From: Filimonas zeae
GTDB lineage: Bacteria > Bacteroidota > Bacteroidia > Chitinophagales > Chitinophagaceae
Assembly (NCBI RefSeq): GCF_014641615.1
Contig: NZ_BMIB01000001.1
Coordinates: forward strand, 868,769 to 932,768
DNA length: 64,000 nucleotides
Reading direction: 5' to 3'
Part shown: positions 42,053 through 52,000 of the stretch, in pieces
How the letters are laid out: each line of letters opens with the position of its first letter
Position numbering within the stretch: position 1 is the first letter of the stretch
Program-made: the position numbers and the translations under genes
Notes under the pieces: generated by a model
What the model saw: the letters and a program-made list of their open reading frames with translations, nothing else
Database searches by the model: none
Told to the model about the DNA's origin: nothing

Positions 42053-42952
42053 ATGAAATATATAACCACTAATGATTGTGCCGCCGGGGGAGTGAATATG
42101 GCTTACCCCTTTAAAGATGCCCGGTTGTTGGAGTATGGGTTGCTTATTTACGATTCAGCGGGTTTGCCAGTTCAGAAAGCGTTTAGTACTTCTGCCATAT
42201 TATATAATTTCTCAGTTATTCTCGTTATAAAAGGGAATATACAATTAAAGGTGAATGAATGTAGTTTCTCTCTGGGTGAGCAGGAAGTGATTATTATTCC
42301 CCCATCAAGTGTTGTTGAAATGGTAGGGATGGCAGCAGAGGGGCGTTTTGTGTCGCTTTATTTCACCTATGATTACCTGAAACGATATTCGATTGAAGGA
42401 AAGTATTTTAGTCTTTCCGGGTTCATTCGCGAAGGCGTTTTAACCAGCCAGCAGGTAGAAGACAGGGATTTTGGGTTATTACTGCAACTGTTGGCCATGC
42501 TGCAACATTTGGATAGCGGTAATTTGAATGAGGACGATGCTGCTATTCAGGTGAACTTGTTTAAATCTTTTCTTTTAAAGATTAAACACTATTATAGTGA
42601 GTCTGCGCTGGACAGGAAAATAACCGCAACGGTTGTGTACAGGTTTCATAAACTGCTTTCCGAAAATTTTACCAGGTACAGGGATGTTTCATTCTATTCA
42701 AAAAAGCTATTTATGAATGAAAAATATCTTTCTCAGCTTTTGAAAAAGAAAACCGGGAAAACAGCACGTCAGTTTATTATAGATATGGTTATTGCGGAAG
42801 CAAAGGGCCAGTTAAGCGATCATGCCATTTCTGTAAAAGAAATATCCGGCCGTCTTAATTTTTCCAACGAATTTCATTTTAGCCGGTTTTTCCGGCAGTA
42901 TGTAGGTACTTCTCCCACTCAGTTTCGTAATAAGGAGATAAGAAGCACATGA
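42053..42952 (+). CDS. AraC family transcriptional regulator
   Basis: 299 residues from the ATG at 42053; an earlier in-frame ATG (41978) lies inside the operator and is rejected. N-terminal sensor part: 'SVILVIKGNIQLKVNECSFSLGEQEVIIIPPSSVVEMVG'. C-terminal helix-turn-helix pair: 'VSFYSKKLFMNEKYLSQLLKKKTGKTARQFI' and 'SVKEISGRLNFSNEFHFSRFFRQYVGTSPTQFR'. It carries the tandem operator in its own promoter, so it is either the regulator of that family or one of its targets. It follows the efflux operon by 116 bp. An 18-bp hairpin overlaps its stop codon. Confidence 0.92.
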   Translation: MKYITTNDCAAGGVNMAYPFKDARLLEYGLLIYDSAGLPVQKAFSTSAILYNFSVILVIKGNIQLKVNECSFSLGEQEVIIIPPSSVVEMVGMAAEGRFVSLYFTYDYLKRYSIEGKYFSLSGFIREGVLTSQQVEDRDFGLLLQLLAMLQHLDSGNLNEDDAAIQVNLFKSFLLKIKHYYSESALDRKITATVVYRFHKLLSENFTRYRDVSFYSKKLFMNEKYLSQLLKKKTGKTARQFIIDMVIAEAKGQLSDHAISVKEISGRLNFSNEFHFSRFFRQYVGTSPTQFRNKEIRST

Positions 42953-42973
42953 CCGTCATGTGCTTCTTATCTC
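42935..42973. terminator. 18-bp perfect hairpin overlapping the araC stop
   Basis: GAGATAAGAAGCACATGA (42935-42952), loop CCG, TCATGTGCTTCTTATCTC (42956-42973). The left arm is the last six codons of araC including TGA. It lies between two convergent genes and can end transcription from both sides. Confidence 0.7.
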
Positions 42974-42980
42974 AGCGGTA

Positions 42981-44093
42981 TTAGTTTTTATAGTTACCTA
43001 TAGTTAAAACAGATTTGATGGTTTTGCCAGTTTCTGAATCTTCCACTGCCTGGTTAATATTTTCAAAGGCATATTTCTTAATCAGTTTGTCGAATGGGAA
43101 CTGTCCGTTTTGATACATCCTGATTAATTTAGGTATAAATTCCTGCGGTACACTATCGCCCTGGTTAATAAACCTGATTTTGTAGCCCTTGGTGAGGAAG
43201 ATATTTGTTTCCAGCTCTAACGGTTTTCTGGCTACCCCAATGGCTACCATTTCACCAACAGGCGCCATACTGGCCAGTGTGTTATTAATTACTTCATTTC
43301 TGCCCGTGGTATCTATTCCAAATTGTACACCATGAGGTAATATTTCCAGTATCCTTTTAGATACTTCCTCTTTGGTACTATTAATAGTATGAGTAGCGCC
43401 CAGTTCTTTGGCAAAGGCAAGTCTTTCTTCGTTAATATCTATAGCAATGATGGTAGTAGCAGAAGCTGCTTTCGCTGCCATTAAAGCTGCCAGGCCAACT
43501 GCACCTGTGCCGGAGATGGCAATAGTGCTGCCAATTTTCAATTTCAAAGAATTGATTACGGCTCCGGCTCCTGTTTGTATGCCACAGCCCAATGGGCCCA
43601 ATAATTCCAACGGTGCATCTTTGGGAACCACGATGACGTTGTTTTTATGTGCAATGGAATAAGTGGCAAATGATGACTGGGAAAAGAAGTTGTCATTAAT
43701 AGCGGTTCCGTCGGGGTAATGATGGCTGTGGGTATGGTCTACACGTTCACCCGAAAAGTTTCTCTGGAAAAATTCATAACAATAGGGCGGTGTTCCGGAG
43801 CGGCAAATTTCACATTCTCCGCAATAACCGTAAGTGAGTACTACATGATCTCCTGCTTTAATATGGTGTACATCTTCACCTACCTTTTCTACTATGCCAG
43901 AACCTTCATGGCCTAATATTACCGGAAAGTTGGGTGCGCCCATAATAAAATCTCTTGCTACCATATCGGTATGGCAAATGCCACACGCAACAATTTTTAC
44001 TAATACTTCATCAGCTTTAGGCTCGTCCAGTTTTACTTTGGCAAGTTCAAAGCTGCTGCCTTTTTCTTTTACTATAGCTGCAGTTATTTCCAT
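42981..44093 (-). CDS. Zinc-dependent alcohol dehydrogenase (aryl-alcohol type)
   Basis: 370 residues of the zinc-containing MDR family. Catalytic zinc ligands: 'VACGICHTDM' and 'GHEGSG'. Structural zinc: 'YCGECEICRSGTPPYC'. NAD site: 'IAISGTGAVGLAALMAAKAASATTIIAIDINEERLAFAKELGATHTIN'. The large insertion after the zinc lobe and 'LELLGPLGCGIQTGAGAVINSLKLKIGS' resemble aryl- or benzyl-alcohol dehydrogenases. It should interconvert alcohols and aldehydes in the cytosol. It is divergent from the esterase gene at 44338; overlapping palindromes lie between them. A minus-strand -7-like box CAACTTTG lies at 44145-44138. Confidence 0.93.
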   Translation of the reverse strand: MEITAAIVKEKGSSFELAKVKLDEPKADEVLVKIVACGICHTDMVARDFIMGAPNFPVILGHEGSGIVEKVGEDVHHIKAGDHVVLTYGYCGECEICRSGTPPYCYEFFQRNFSGERVDHTHSHHYPDGTAINDNFFSQSSFATYSIAHKNNVIVVPKDAPLELLGPLGCGIQTGAGAVINSLKLKIGSTIAISGTGAVGLAALMAAKAASATTIIAIDINEERLAFAKELGATHTINSTKEEVSKRILEILPHGVQFGIDTTGRNEVINNTLASMAPVGEMVAIGVARKPLELETNIFLTKGYKIRFINQGDSVPQEFIPKLIRMYQNGQFPFDKLIKKYAFENINQAVEDSETGKTIKSVLTIGNYKN

Positions 44094-44221
44094 ATGTTCT
44101 TTTTTATTACTTAAAAAATCCTTTCAGTTTGTGCTATCAAAGTTGGTATTTATTGGGAGGGAAAGTAATGTCTGAAAGTAATAATTGAATATCTAAAAGA
44201 TAGTTATCAGCGCTATGAGCC

Positions 44222-44246
44222 GGGAACTGTTCCCTAAAGTAGGGAA
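44222..44246. promoter_or_regulatory. Overlapping palindromes between divergent genes
   Basis: GGGAAC-T-GTTCCC (44222-44234) overlaps TTCCCTA-AAG-TAGGGAA (44230-44246), giving three GGGAA half-sites in alternating orientation. It lies between the alcohol dehydrogenase and esterase genes, a likely operator (inference). A direct repeat GAAAGTAAT (44161, 44174) lies nearer to the dehydrogenase promoter. Confidence 0.5.
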
Positions 44247-44337
44247 AGCGCCGTATCATTGTTTACGTCTTGTATAATTGCCACCATTTGACGTGCATGT
44301 GTGATGGTGAAGCATCTATTTGTTCAAATTTTAGAAT

Positions 44338-45204
44338 ATGTTAAAGATCAGTTTAGCTGTATGGACTTTTTTATTGGCAGGCAATTTTTGCCTGGGTCAG
44401 GAAGTGATTCAACTACGTACAACCGGAAGTGTGGCATCTGGTACTTCTTCAGAGCGAAGTATTCCTGTTGATGCAACGGATACCATCGTTTATAATGTGT
44501 CGTCTCCAAGCATTACAGTGTATCGTCCTGATTCGTCTGCCTCCAATGGCGCTGCCGTGGTGGTTTGTCCGGGAGGTGCTTTTCATCTTCTTGCTATGAA
44601 CAATGAAGGTATTAATGTGGCCAAATGGCTTACAGCTAAGGGGTATACGGTATTTGTATTAAAGTATCGTTTGTTGCCTATTGAATCGGCCCAGCCTATG
44701 CAGGTTATTTTCGAACGGGCTAAGGATTTTAAAAAACTGGTGGAAATAATGGCTAAAGATGTACCTCTGGCCATTGCAGATGGCAAAGCAGCAGTTGAAT
44801 ATGTAAGAGCCCATGCGGCCGCATATAAGCTGGATACTGCTAAAATAGGAATCATGGGGTTTTCAGCCGGGGGAACTGTTGCTGCGGGTGTTGCGCTTGC
44901 TGCTGATAAGGCTTCACACGTAAACTTTACAGCACCTATCTATCCTTATTTGTATCCTTTTGACAAGGTAAAAGTACCAGCGAATGCTCCTCCTTTATTT
45001 ATTGCGGTTACATCTGATGATGATTTCGGATTTAATGCCGGCTCTGTTGATCTGTATAAAAGATGGCAGGAGGCAGGAGGTTTATCAGAACTGCATATTT
45101 ACGCTAAAGGAAGGCATGGCTTTGGAATGAAGAAACAACAATTGCCTGTAGATCATTGGATGGAAGCCTGCTACGAATGGCTGAAGTACCTGGGAATGAA
45201 TTAA
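44338..45204 (+). CDS. Exported alpha/beta hydrolase (acetyl-esterase-like)
   Basis: 288 residues with a signal peptide (MLKISLAVWTFLLAGNFCLG). The body matches the BD-FAE/esterase group: 'AAVVVCPGGAFHLLAMNNEGINVAKWLTAKGYTVFVLKYRL', nucleophile elbow 'IMGFSAGGTVAAG', acid in 'VTSDDDFGF', histidine in 'GRHGFGM'. Such enzymes often remove acetyl groups from xylan, but no polysaccharide genes flank it. The start codon follows an AT-rich leader. Confidence 0.88.
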   Translation: MLKISLAVWTFLLAGNFCLGQEVIQLRTTGSVASGTSSERSIPVDATDTIVYNVSSPSITVYRPDSSASNGAAVVVCPGGAFHLLAMNNEGINVAKWLTAKGYTVFVLKYRLLPIESAQPMQVIFERAKDFKKLVEIMAKDVPLAIADGKAAVEYVRAHAAAYKLDTAKIGIMGFSAGGTVAAGVALAADKASHVNFTAPIYPYLYPFDKVKVPANAPPLFIAVTSDDDFGFNAGSVDLYKRWQEAGGLSELHIYAKGRHGFGMKKQQLPVDHWMEACYEWLKYLGMN

Positions 45205-45220
45205 CGTTACAGTAATCGTC

Positions 45221-45255
45221 CTTTTTGACCAGTAATACCGCAATAACGACGAATT
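45221..45255 (-). promoter_or_regulatory. Weak AraC-type direct repeat, site B4
   Basis: Minus-strand AATTCGTCGTTATTGC (45255-45240) and TACTGGTCAAAAAGGA (45234-45219), 21 bp apart, 9 and 10 of 16 to site B1. On the plus strand it shares TTTTGACCA and CAATnnCGACGAATnA with 28166-28200. Evidence is weaker than for B1 and B3. Confidence 0.3.
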
Positions 45256-45357
45256 ACGAACTCTGATCCGTGGTTAATATTGCATCTTAATGAAGCCTGT
45301 ATCGTGTTGTTTTAGGCACGCAGGCACTTTTTTCATGTTTATCTATCAATGTCAAGT

Positions 45358-45393
45358 GCATGGTTGCTAGGTTTTTTTACTTAGCAGCCATGC
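45358..45393. promoter_or_regulatory. Stem-loop with T7 loop before ndh
   Basis: GCATGGTTGCTAGG (45358-45371), loop with seven T, CTTAGCAGCCATGC (45380-45393): 14-bp stem with two wobble-compatible positions. A second hairpin (GCCTG...CAGGC) followed by T6 lies at about 45294-45336. Together they look like terminators of the esterase gene or an attenuator ahead of ndh. Confidence 0.5.
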
Positions 45394-45443
45394 TCTGTTC
45401 TATGGAAAGTAAGCAGGATTGTAAATTTTGAAAATGTAGTTAT

Positions 45444-46736
45444 ATGATAAAAGATGAAGATAATATAGTGATAGTAGGGGGTGGGTTTGCAGGAGTTAAT
45501 CTGGCAAAACAATTATTGAAAGCAAGACAAAAATTACACGTAACGCTCGTAGACAGGAATAACTATAATTTTTTTCCGCCGTTGCTTTACCAGGTAGCAA
45601 CAGGTTTTTTAGATGTGTCTAATATAAGTTATCCTTATAGAAAGCTCTTCAGGAAAAATTTAAATTTTACGTTCCGGATGGGGGAGTTACTGGAAATAAG
45701 GCCGGAAGAGAATAAAGTGATATTGTCTAATGGCGAGTTAGCTTACGGCAAACTGGTAATTGCTACCGGAACAGAGAGTAACTATTTTGGCAACCAAAAT
45801 GTGAAAAGCAATGCCTTGCCTATGAAAACAATTGCTGATGCAGTTTACCTTAAGAATACATTACTGGAGCGTTTTGAGCAGGCTGCGCGAATCAATGATG
45901 CAGCAGAGCAAAAGAAACTGACTACGATTGTAATTGCAGGTGGTGGACCTACGGGTGTTGAGATTGCAGGTATGTTATCTGAGTTAAGGCAGAATGTGCT
46001 GGCGAGAGATTACCCTGAATTAAAATCACTACCCTTTGAAATTTTTCTCGTTGATGGTGTAGCCTCTGTGCTGGCTCCTATGTCGAAGAAATCGCAGGAA
46101 TACACCTTACAATCTCTCCAGTCAATGGGGGTAATAGTCCGGTTGAACGTGCTGGTGAAAGATTATGATGGCAGTTTAGTGATATTGGCTGACGGAACGG
46201 GTATTGAAACTTATAATCTTATCTGGACTACGGGTGTTACTGCCAGTACCTTTAGCGGCATTACTGTTGATGCCTATGGCCGTGGCAAGCGATTGCTTGT
46301 AGATGAATATAACAAAGTGAAAGGCTTTGATAATATATACGCAATAGGAGATACCTGTTTGCAAACTACTGATGCAGCTTTTTCTAATGGTCATCCGCAA
46401 CTGGCGCAGGTGGCAATTCAACAGGGCCGGAATCTGGCTTTCAATTTCAATGCCCTGTTGAAAGGTAACGTATTGAGACCCTTTCACTATAATGATAAAG
46501 GATCTATGGCAATAATAGGAAGGTATAAGGCGGTAACGGATGTGCCTAAACCTCATCTTCATTTCAGAGGTGGGTTTGCCTGGTTGTTATGGCTTTTTAT
46601 ACATCTCCGGTCGCTTATTAATTTCAGAAATAAATTAAGAACGCTATCCAGCTGGACTGCTGCCTACTTCAGTAAAGACCAGTATCTGAGAATGATTGTT
46701 AGGCCTGCGTCTAAAAAGAGTGATAAGAATGTTTGA
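45444..46736 (+). CDS. ndh: Type II NADH dehydrogenase
   Basis: 430 residues. NDH-2 passes electrons from NADH to quinone without pumping protons. FAD site: 'IVIVGGGFAGVNLAKQLLKARQKLHVTLVDRNNYNFFPPLLYQVATGFLD'. NADH site: 'TIVIAGGGPTGVEIAGMLSEL'. Second FAD contact: 'NIYAIGDTCLQ'. Quinone-site segment: 'PQLAQVAIQQGRNLAFNFNALLKG'. The hydrophobic 'FAWLLWLFIHLRSLINFRNKL' near the C-terminus fits membrane attachment. A -7-like box AAATTTTG (45423-45430) lies close to the start. Confidence 0.95.
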   Translation: MIKDEDNIVIVGGGFAGVNLAKQLLKARQKLHVTLVDRNNYNFFPPLLYQVATGFLDVSNISYPYRKLFRKNLNFTFRMGELLEIRPEENKVILSNGELAYGKLVIATGTESNYFGNQNVKSNALPMKTIADAVYLKNTLLERFEQAARINDAAEQKKLTTIVIAGGGPTGVEIAGMLSELRQNVLARDYPELKSLPFEIFLVDGVASVLAPMSKKSQEYTLQSLQSMGVIVRLNVLVKDYDGSLVILADGTGIETYNLIWTTGVTASTFSGITVDAYGRGKRLLVDEYNKVKGFDNIYAIGDTCLQTTDAAFSNGHPQLAQVAIQQGRNLAFNFNALLKGNVLRPFHYNDKGSMAIIGRYKAVTDVPKPHLHFRGGFAWLLWLFIHLRSLINFRNKLRTLSSWTAAYFSKDQYLRMIVRPASKKSDKNV

Positions 46737-46795
46737 TTTCCGGAAAGTACCCCTCAAGTGGAAGAATGTGCAAGCTGCAAAACGGACGGTTAAAC

Positions 46796-46803
46796 TACTT
46801 TTG
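46796..46803 (+). promoter_or_regulatory. -7 box of araC gene at 46839
   Basis: TACTTTTG, a perfect TAnnTTTG, 35 bp before the start codon. Confidence 0.55.
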
Positions 46804-46838
46804 TTGGATTTTTAATCTTATAAAAGGGATATAGTAAA

Positions 46839-47714
46839 ATGGAAATACGTAATCACTCCCTAAAGGAGGTTTTTGATAAAAAGAATACTGCTTGTCTTTC
46901 TTTTCATGTATACGAGGTTCAGGATGGGTATTTGAACGAAAATGATGCTTTACATCGGAGTGATTATTTTCAGGTAGTTCTGTTAGAAAGTGGAGAAGCT
47001 AAACAACAGGTGGAAGAGAATATTCATGTGTTAACTGCTAATACGGTGTCGGTTGTTTTTCCGAACCAGGTTAATCTGCTGGATGTTAACAATAAATCGC
47101 GTGGCATTGTTATTCAGTTTGATGAAGTATTGTTTTGTTCAGATTTATTAAAAAACGAACTGAGTGCATACAGTAATGATTTGATTGGTAAATTAAATTA
47201 TATCACGCTGCCTACCCATAAGTATATGCAGGTTTATGCATACGCCACCCAGATATTGAAAGCCTTTCGCAATTTGTCTCCCATTAAAAAGGAGCAAATC
47301 CGCTTCTTTATCAAAATAATGCTACTGGAAATTATAGAAGCTGCACATCCCAGGGAAAATAGCTTTCAGGTTCCGGACCAGGCCGATCAGTATGCCCGTT
47401 ATAAGTCTTTGATAGAGGTTGATTTTAAAACAGAAAGAACCGTAACCTATTATGCTGAAAAGCTACGAACTACTACAGGTAAACTGAATGAAATATGCAA
47501 AATAAGAGCAGGTAAAACTGCGTTACAGGTAATACATGAACGTTTACTCACAGAAATCAAGAGGTTGTTGCTTTTCTCCGGGATGAGTTGTAAAGAAATC
47601 TCTTTTGAGCTTGGATTCGATTCTCCCTCTGCCCTGAATAAATTTGTAATTGCCAAAACCAATGCAACACCAGGGGAACTGAAGCAGCAGCTTTCGCGAA
47701 TTTATAATTATTAA
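46839..47714 (+). CDS. AraC family transcriptional regulator
   Basis: 291 residues. Sensor domain 'DYFQVVLLESGEAKQQVEENIHVLTANTVSVVFPNQVNLLDV'. The C-terminal DNA-binding part is diverged but recognisable: 'VTYYAEKLRTTTGKLNEICKIRAGKTALQVIHERLLTEIKRLLLFSGMSCKEISFELGFDSPSALNKFVIAKTNATPGELKQ'. It lies 62 bp before the iron alcohol dehydrogenase gene, which it probably controls. It does not carry the tandem operator of the other araC genes. Confidence 0.9.
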   Translation: MEIRNHSLKEVFDKKNTACLSFHVYEVQDGYLNENDALHRSDYFQVVLLESGEAKQQVEENIHVLTANTVSVVFPNQVNLLDVNNKSRGIVIQFDEVLFCSDLLKNELSAYSNDLIGKLNYITLPTHKYMQVYAYATQILKAFRNLSPIKKEQIRFFIKIMLLEIIEAAHPRENSFQVPDQADQYARYKSLIEVDFKTERTVTYYAEKLRTTTGKLNEICKIRAGKTALQVIHERLLTEIKRLLLFSGMSCKEISFELGFDSPSALNKFVIAKTNATPGELKQQLSRIYNY

Positions 47715-47776
47715 GAATTTATGTATAACTGTGCCGGAAAATAACATCTCAATTTTGTTTTATTAAATTAAGAAAC

Positions 47777-48928
47777 ATGAGTAAATTATTTTTGGCCGGG
47801 GAAGTGTTTCACGGACAGGGAGCGCTTGCTGAGTTGAGTAATCTCAAAGGAACAAAGGCTTATATTGTAATAGGGGGAAGTTCAGTAAAGAAGAATGGTG
47901 CATTGGATAAAACACTGGCATTATTAAAAGAGGCTAATATTGAGGCTGCCATTTTTGAAGGGGTAGAAGAAGATCCCTCTGCCGATACTTGTTTAAGAGG
48001 AGCAGCGGCTTTTCGTGAATTTCAGCCTGATTGGATAATAGGATTAGGAGGCTGTTCGGCAATTGATGCAGCTAAAATGATGTGGGTGTTTTATGAGCAT
48101 CCTGATGCAGATTTTGAAGCAATGACAAAGCCGTTTGGAGTGCCTGTATTACGTAATAAAGCAAAGTTTGTAGCTATACCCACCACAAGTGGAACGGGAA
48201 CGGAAATGACTGGATTAGCGGTAATTACCGACAGGAAGAAGGGAGTTAAATATCCTATAGTTTCTTACGAATTAACTCCTGATATCGCTATTGTAGATGG
48301 CGTATTGTGCGCATCAATGCAGGAGCACGTAACTGCAAATACAGGTTTGGATGCTCTTACACACTGCGTGGAGGCTTATGTATCAACAGTTGAAGATAAT
48401 TATGCTGATGCTTTGGCTAAAGGTGGTTTGAGGTTGGTATTTGATAACCTGAAAATTGCGGTGGCTGAGCCTGGTAATTTAATGGCCCGACAAAACATGC
48501 ATGATGCATCTACAATGGGAGGATTTGCTTTCACCAATGCCTGGCTAGGTATTGTTCACTCATTATCTCACCAGGTGGGGGCTATATTTGGTATTCCTCA
48601 CGGATGTTCAAATGCTATTTTTTTACCCAATGTTATCCGCTACAACTCTAAAGCATCAACCCGTTTTCCTGATCTTGCAAAAGTGATAGGGCTGGAAACA
48701 GCAGAGGAGTTGGCGCAGGCAATTGAGTCATTACGCGCTGAGGTAAACAACATTGGTTCCATTAAAGAATTTGGAGTGTCGGAGGATGAATGGAATAGAA
48801 ACCTGGATTATATGGTTGGCAATGCATTGTTAGATCCATGCACAGGGTTTAATCCAAGAAAACCAACAGCCGGAGATTTGAAAGCCATTTACCAGGCATG
48901 TTACGAAGGTGTAGTGACTTCGTTTTAA
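47777..48928 (+). CDS. Iron-containing alcohol dehydrogenase
   Basis: 383 residues of the type III iron-dependent family. NAD-binding 'WIIGLGGCSAIDAAKMMWVF' (GGxSxxD-like), 'FVAIPTTSGTGTEMTGLAVITD', metal-ligand segments 'NTGLDALTHCVEAYVSTVEDNYAD' and 'GIVHSLSHQVGAIFGIPHGCSNAIFLP'. It should interconvert a primary alcohol and aldehyde (butanol-dehydrogenase-like). A bidirectional terminator follows. Confidence 0.94.
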   Translation: MSKLFLAGEVFHGQGALAELSNLKGTKAYIVIGGSSVKKNGALDKTLALLKEANIEAAIFEGVEEDPSADTCLRGAAAFREFQPDWIIGLGGCSAIDAAKMMWVFYEHPDADFEAMTKPFGVPVLRNKAKFVAIPTTSGTGTEMTGLAVITDRKKGVKYPIVSYELTPDIAIVDGVLCASMQEHVTANTGLDALTHCVEAYVSTVEDNYADALAKGGLRLVFDNLKIAVAEPGNLMARQNMHDASTMGGFAFTNAWLGIVHSLSHQVGAIFGIPHGCSNAIFLPNVIRYNSKASTRFPDLAKVIGLETAEELAQAIESLRAEVNNIGSIKEFGVSEDEWNRNLDYMVGNALLDPCTGFNPRKPTAGDLKAIYQACYEGVVTSF

Positions 48929-48953
48929 ATCTTCTGTTAACCCGTGCAGAGGT

Positions 48954-48986
48954 AAAAGGTAGATCTTTTGTAAGGATCTACCTTTT
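48954..48986. terminator. Bidirectional terminator
   Basis: AAAAGGTAGATC (48954-48965), nine-base loop, GATCTACCTTTT (48975-48986): perfect 12-bp stem between the convergent iron alcohol dehydrogenase and HTCS genes. Confidence 0.85.
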
Positions 48987-49051
48987 GATTATTAGAGATT
49001 CTTTTATGTAAGGAAAGTTGGCCATTTTGTAATGGCTGCATTTATCCATGA

Positions 49052-52000
49052 TTATTTTCCATTCTTTCTTTTCCTGTTTACAAATTCAGAAGGTAACATT
49101 TGGTACTTCGCTTTAAAAGACTTTGCGAAATAATTGGGTGTGGCAAATCCGGTTGAATAAGCAACCTGCGCTATATTCATATCTGTTTTTTCAAGCAGGA
49201 AAGCGGCTTTTTCCAGTTTTATATTCCGGATGTATTCAATGGGAGAAAGCCCGGTTAGCTCCAGCATTTTGTTATAAAGGGAGCTTCTGCTCATACCCAT
49301 CTCTTTACTAACACCCTCTACCGAAAGGCTGGTATCACTTATGTTATTTTCAATATACAGGCGTAGTTTCTTTATCAAAAGATTATCATCAGATGGTGTT
49401 TCTGATTCGGGTACCTCTACCGTGATCTGCTTTGTATAAGTTGTTTTAAGTGTTGTTTTTAAAGAAACCAGGCTGTTAATACGTGCCAGTAGTACCTGAA
49501 AATTAAATGGTTTGGTAACGTAATCACTGGCTCCCAGTGAAAAAGCCTGTAATAAGGCTTCTTCGCCTGATAAAGCAGTTAGCATTATCACAGGGATATG
49601 GGATGTTCTTTTATCCGCCTTTATTTTTTCCAGTAGTTGAAATCCGTCCACCTCGGGCATGTTTACATCGCTGATTACCACCAGTGGGTGTCGCGCCAGT
49701 GTTTTTTTCCAACCTTGTTCTCCATTCGATGCTTCCAGTATTGAAAAATGATTCTTAAGGTTGTCTTTTAAATAGAAGCGAAAATCTTCATCATCTTCTG
49801 CCAAAAGTATAAGAGGGAGGTTTTCATTGGCAGCTACTTCCACATCTTCTGACTTCCAGTTATCTACAGTAAGAATAGGTTGTTGTTCTGCAGGTATAAG
49901 TGGAAGCGTGATCGTAAAATCTGCTCCGTTGCCGGGTTCGCTATTTACCTCAATGGATCCGCCATGCATTTTTATAAATTCATGGGTGATAGAGAGCCCG
50001 ATGCCGCTGCCTTGCTGGGAGAAGGGAGAGGTGTGGCTTTGGAAATAGCGTTCAAAAATTCTGTCTTTTTTATCAGGTGGAATACCAATTCCTGTATCAG
50101 TTATTTTAATACTGTATATAGTAACACCTTCAGAAGTAAAGCCTGCTGATTCCAAATGTAAATCGATGCTTCCGCCGGCAGGTGTAAATTTGAATGCATT
50201 GGACAGCAGATTAAAGAGAATGCGTTCCAGTTTATCGTGGTCAAATAAAACCATAGCATTGGAAGTATGGCAATGAAAGCTGTATGTGATTTTTTTTCTC
50301 TCTGCAAGATCCATAAATGAGTCAAATACATCTTTAACAAAGTGTGTTATTTCGCCAGATACCAGATGCAGGCTTAATTCATGCGTTTCCAACTTACGAA
50401 AATCGAGCAGTTGGTTTACGAGGTTTAGTAAGCGCCGTGTATTGCGGCGGATCATGTGCAACTGTGCTGCGGCTTTCGTGTTATTAACGGATTGTAACAG
50501 ATTGTCAACTGGTCCCAGTATCAGCGAAATGGGGGCTCTGAATTCGTGGCTTAGATTGGTAAGGAATTTAATTTTTAACTGGTCCATTTCTCTGGCTACT
50601 TCCACTTCTTTTCGTTCCTGGGCCAATGTCTGCCTTGCCAGTAACTTTTCCTGTTCTGTTGCGAACTGACGTTTTAAACGCAGCATTGTTTTGTATCTTG
50701 AGAATAGCAGAAGGGAAATGATTAATAATAGATAAAATATATAGGCAAAGACGGATCGCCAGAATGGAGGTGTGATATGCAGGTATATAGAGGCGGTTGC
50801 GGCGCTCGCTATATCTCCTTCTGCATTATATGTTTTAATATGGAAAGTATAATCACCTGGGTCGATATTGGTGTAGGAAGCAGTAAGGTCGCTACCCGCC
50901 TCTACCCATTCTTTGTCAAATCCTTCAAGCTGATAAAGATATTTATTCTGGTGTGGCGAAGTGAAATCCAATGCTACAAAACTTATTGCAAAGTTTTGGT
51001 GGTAGGTCAGGTTAATGTGCCGGGCAATTGAAATGTGTTCCCTTAAAGGACTATTGTTACCAGGTGCTATAGATTGGTTGTTCACCTGCAACCCGGTAAA
51101 TACAACAGGAGGTTTGAACAGGGGCCGTAGAATAGCACCTGGCGCGAAATAATTCAGGCCGTCCATACCTCCAAACAATATCGTTCCGTCTTTTAACTGA
51201 AGGCCCGAACCTGAAATAAAGTTATCCTGCTGTATACCATTGTAATGGTTATAATTGGCAAAATGTTTTTTATTTACATCGAAGCTGCTGATTCCCTGGT
51301 TCGTGCTTAACCATAGTAACCCTTTATCATCTTCTACTATCTTGTATACTACATCATTGCTGAGATTTTCTTTGGCTGCGAAGGATTTGAAGCGATGGGT
51401 GGTGCTATCGAATATACTTAATCCTCCTCCCAAAGTTCCTATCCAGATATTGCCTTTTCTGTCTTCAAGCAAGCTGATTACAACGTTACTGGGTAATCCG
51501 CTGTTAAACCGGTTGTAAACCACGCATTGGTTACTGGCAGGGTCTAACATAGCTATTCCAGTGCCGTGTGAACCTATCCAGATCCGTCCTTTCGCGTCTT
51601 CTATAATGGCCCTTATATAGCCATTTAACGGAAGTCGTATTTCTCCGGTATCGGGTTTGCTGGTGTAGTGCTTCATAATACCTGTAACGGGGTTGTAAGC
51701 ATTAACACCCCCGCCATTGCTGCCAATCCAGATATTCCCCTTACTGTCTTTTTTTAAACAGAAAATCGCGTTATTGCCGAGTCCGTTCGCCGTAGTGAAT
51801 TGCTTTGTTTTTCCTGTAAATGGATTTACGCAAAAAAGCCCGTTGGAAAAAGTTCCTACCCATAGTTCGTCCCGGCTACCTTTTTCCAATGAAAGCACTT
51901 TAAGTTTTTCGGGTGAACAGTTGCCCGGGGGATAAAAGGGAATGGGTGAAAATAGTCCTGTTCTGTGGTTGAATAATTGTACCCCACCACCATCTGACCC

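Noticed and set aside
46789..46804. Fifth copy of the tandem operator before araC 46839
   Set aside because: It matches 11 of 16 positions but has no partner 23 bp away and overlaps the perfect -7 box itself; the likeness is to the promoter.
50286..50669. 127-residue plus-strand open frame inside the HTCS gene
   Set aside because: It is the complement of the kinase domain; no start signal or domain.
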